From positions 16,302,746 through 16,366,745 of the forward strand of contig NC_135555.1 in NCBI RefSeq assembly GCF_964340395.1: a DNA stretch of 64,000 bases, read 5' to 3'. The notes beneath the pieces are model-generated. The model worked only from the letters and a program-made list of their open reading frames with translations, was not told where the DNA came from and ran no database searches. This document shows positions 63,727 to 64,000 of this stretch, in pieces. The position numbers were made by a program, and so were the translations under genes. Each line of letters starts with the position of its first letter. Position 1 is the stretch's first letter. Source of the stretch: Glandiceps talaboti. Taxonomy: Eukaryota; Hemichordata; Enteropneusta; Spengelidae.

Positions 63727-64000
63727 CTGAAAACAACAGCGGAATAGATTATAAAACATTTTATGATATTACACTTAATATAAATTAATATAAAACCAAT
63801 CTTGAAAAAGTTATCTCAACTTAAGATAAAAGCGTAACACGTTTTATGGATATTTACTTTACTTCCAGTCATTTGATTCGAATGAAATAGTACGTCGTAT
63901 TCTATTTAAAAACAACACAAAAGTACCGGCACACTTGAACTCTCTCAACGTTCGTATTTGTCTGATTAATAAGCGATAGATTCCACGTTTCAACAGATTG

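Overview
The window is AT-rich animal DNA with spliced genes, canonical GT/AG introns, a tRNA-derived SINE, a dead LINE, many foldback elements and an extreme load of tetranucleotide microsatellites (ATGT/ACAT, CTGT/ACAG). Gene content (NAT8-type acetyltransferases and a TRPC-like cation channel) and repeat style fit an invertebrate metazoan, probably marine. I cannot name the species from sequence alone. Most long open frames reading YVCM, YIHT, CLSV or RERE are translations of microsatellites, not genes.

Layout. (1) 0-6 kb: a small NAT8-family locus. An intact single-coding-exon gene lies on + (206-895), an intact paralogue lies on - (5157-5864), and between them a shred of a third copy (3886-3990) runs straight into an (ATAC)n array. 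(2) 6-18 kb: gene-poor DNA with microsatellites, a 20-bp minisatellite, one SINE and foldback/MITE elements. (3) About 18.5-26.5 kb: two diverged tandem copies of a roughly 3-kb non-coding unit. The left copy carries a 5'-truncated reverse-transcriptase element, the right copy preserves the empty target site, and a local inverted duplication is also specific to the left copy. (4) 26.5-42 kb: gene-poor DNA with an 84-bp satellite, foldbacks, a long perfect hairpin and more microsatellites. (5) 42.9-47.4 kb: three coding-like fragments of unknown family on +, one of them embedded in a minisatellite whose units look like splice sites. (6) 47.7-61.0 kb: a complete ten-exon TRPC-like channel gene. 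All exon phases join to give about 666 residues, and the introns are loaded with microsatellites and MITEs. (7) 63.1-63.7 kb: the last two coding exons of an unidentified gene on -, entering from beyond the right edge.

The functional content is modest: two membrane-anchored GNAT acetyltransferases of NAT8 type and one plasma-membrane cation channel. Nothing suggests that they work in one pathway. The channel is the most interesting gene. It is short, the assembled N-terminus has fewer ankyrin repeats than usual, and its pore region is altered. The repeat biology (foldbacks with tandem subrepeats in their arms, occupied and empty LINE sites in neighbouring duplicates, a splice-site-like minisatellite) is the other notable content.
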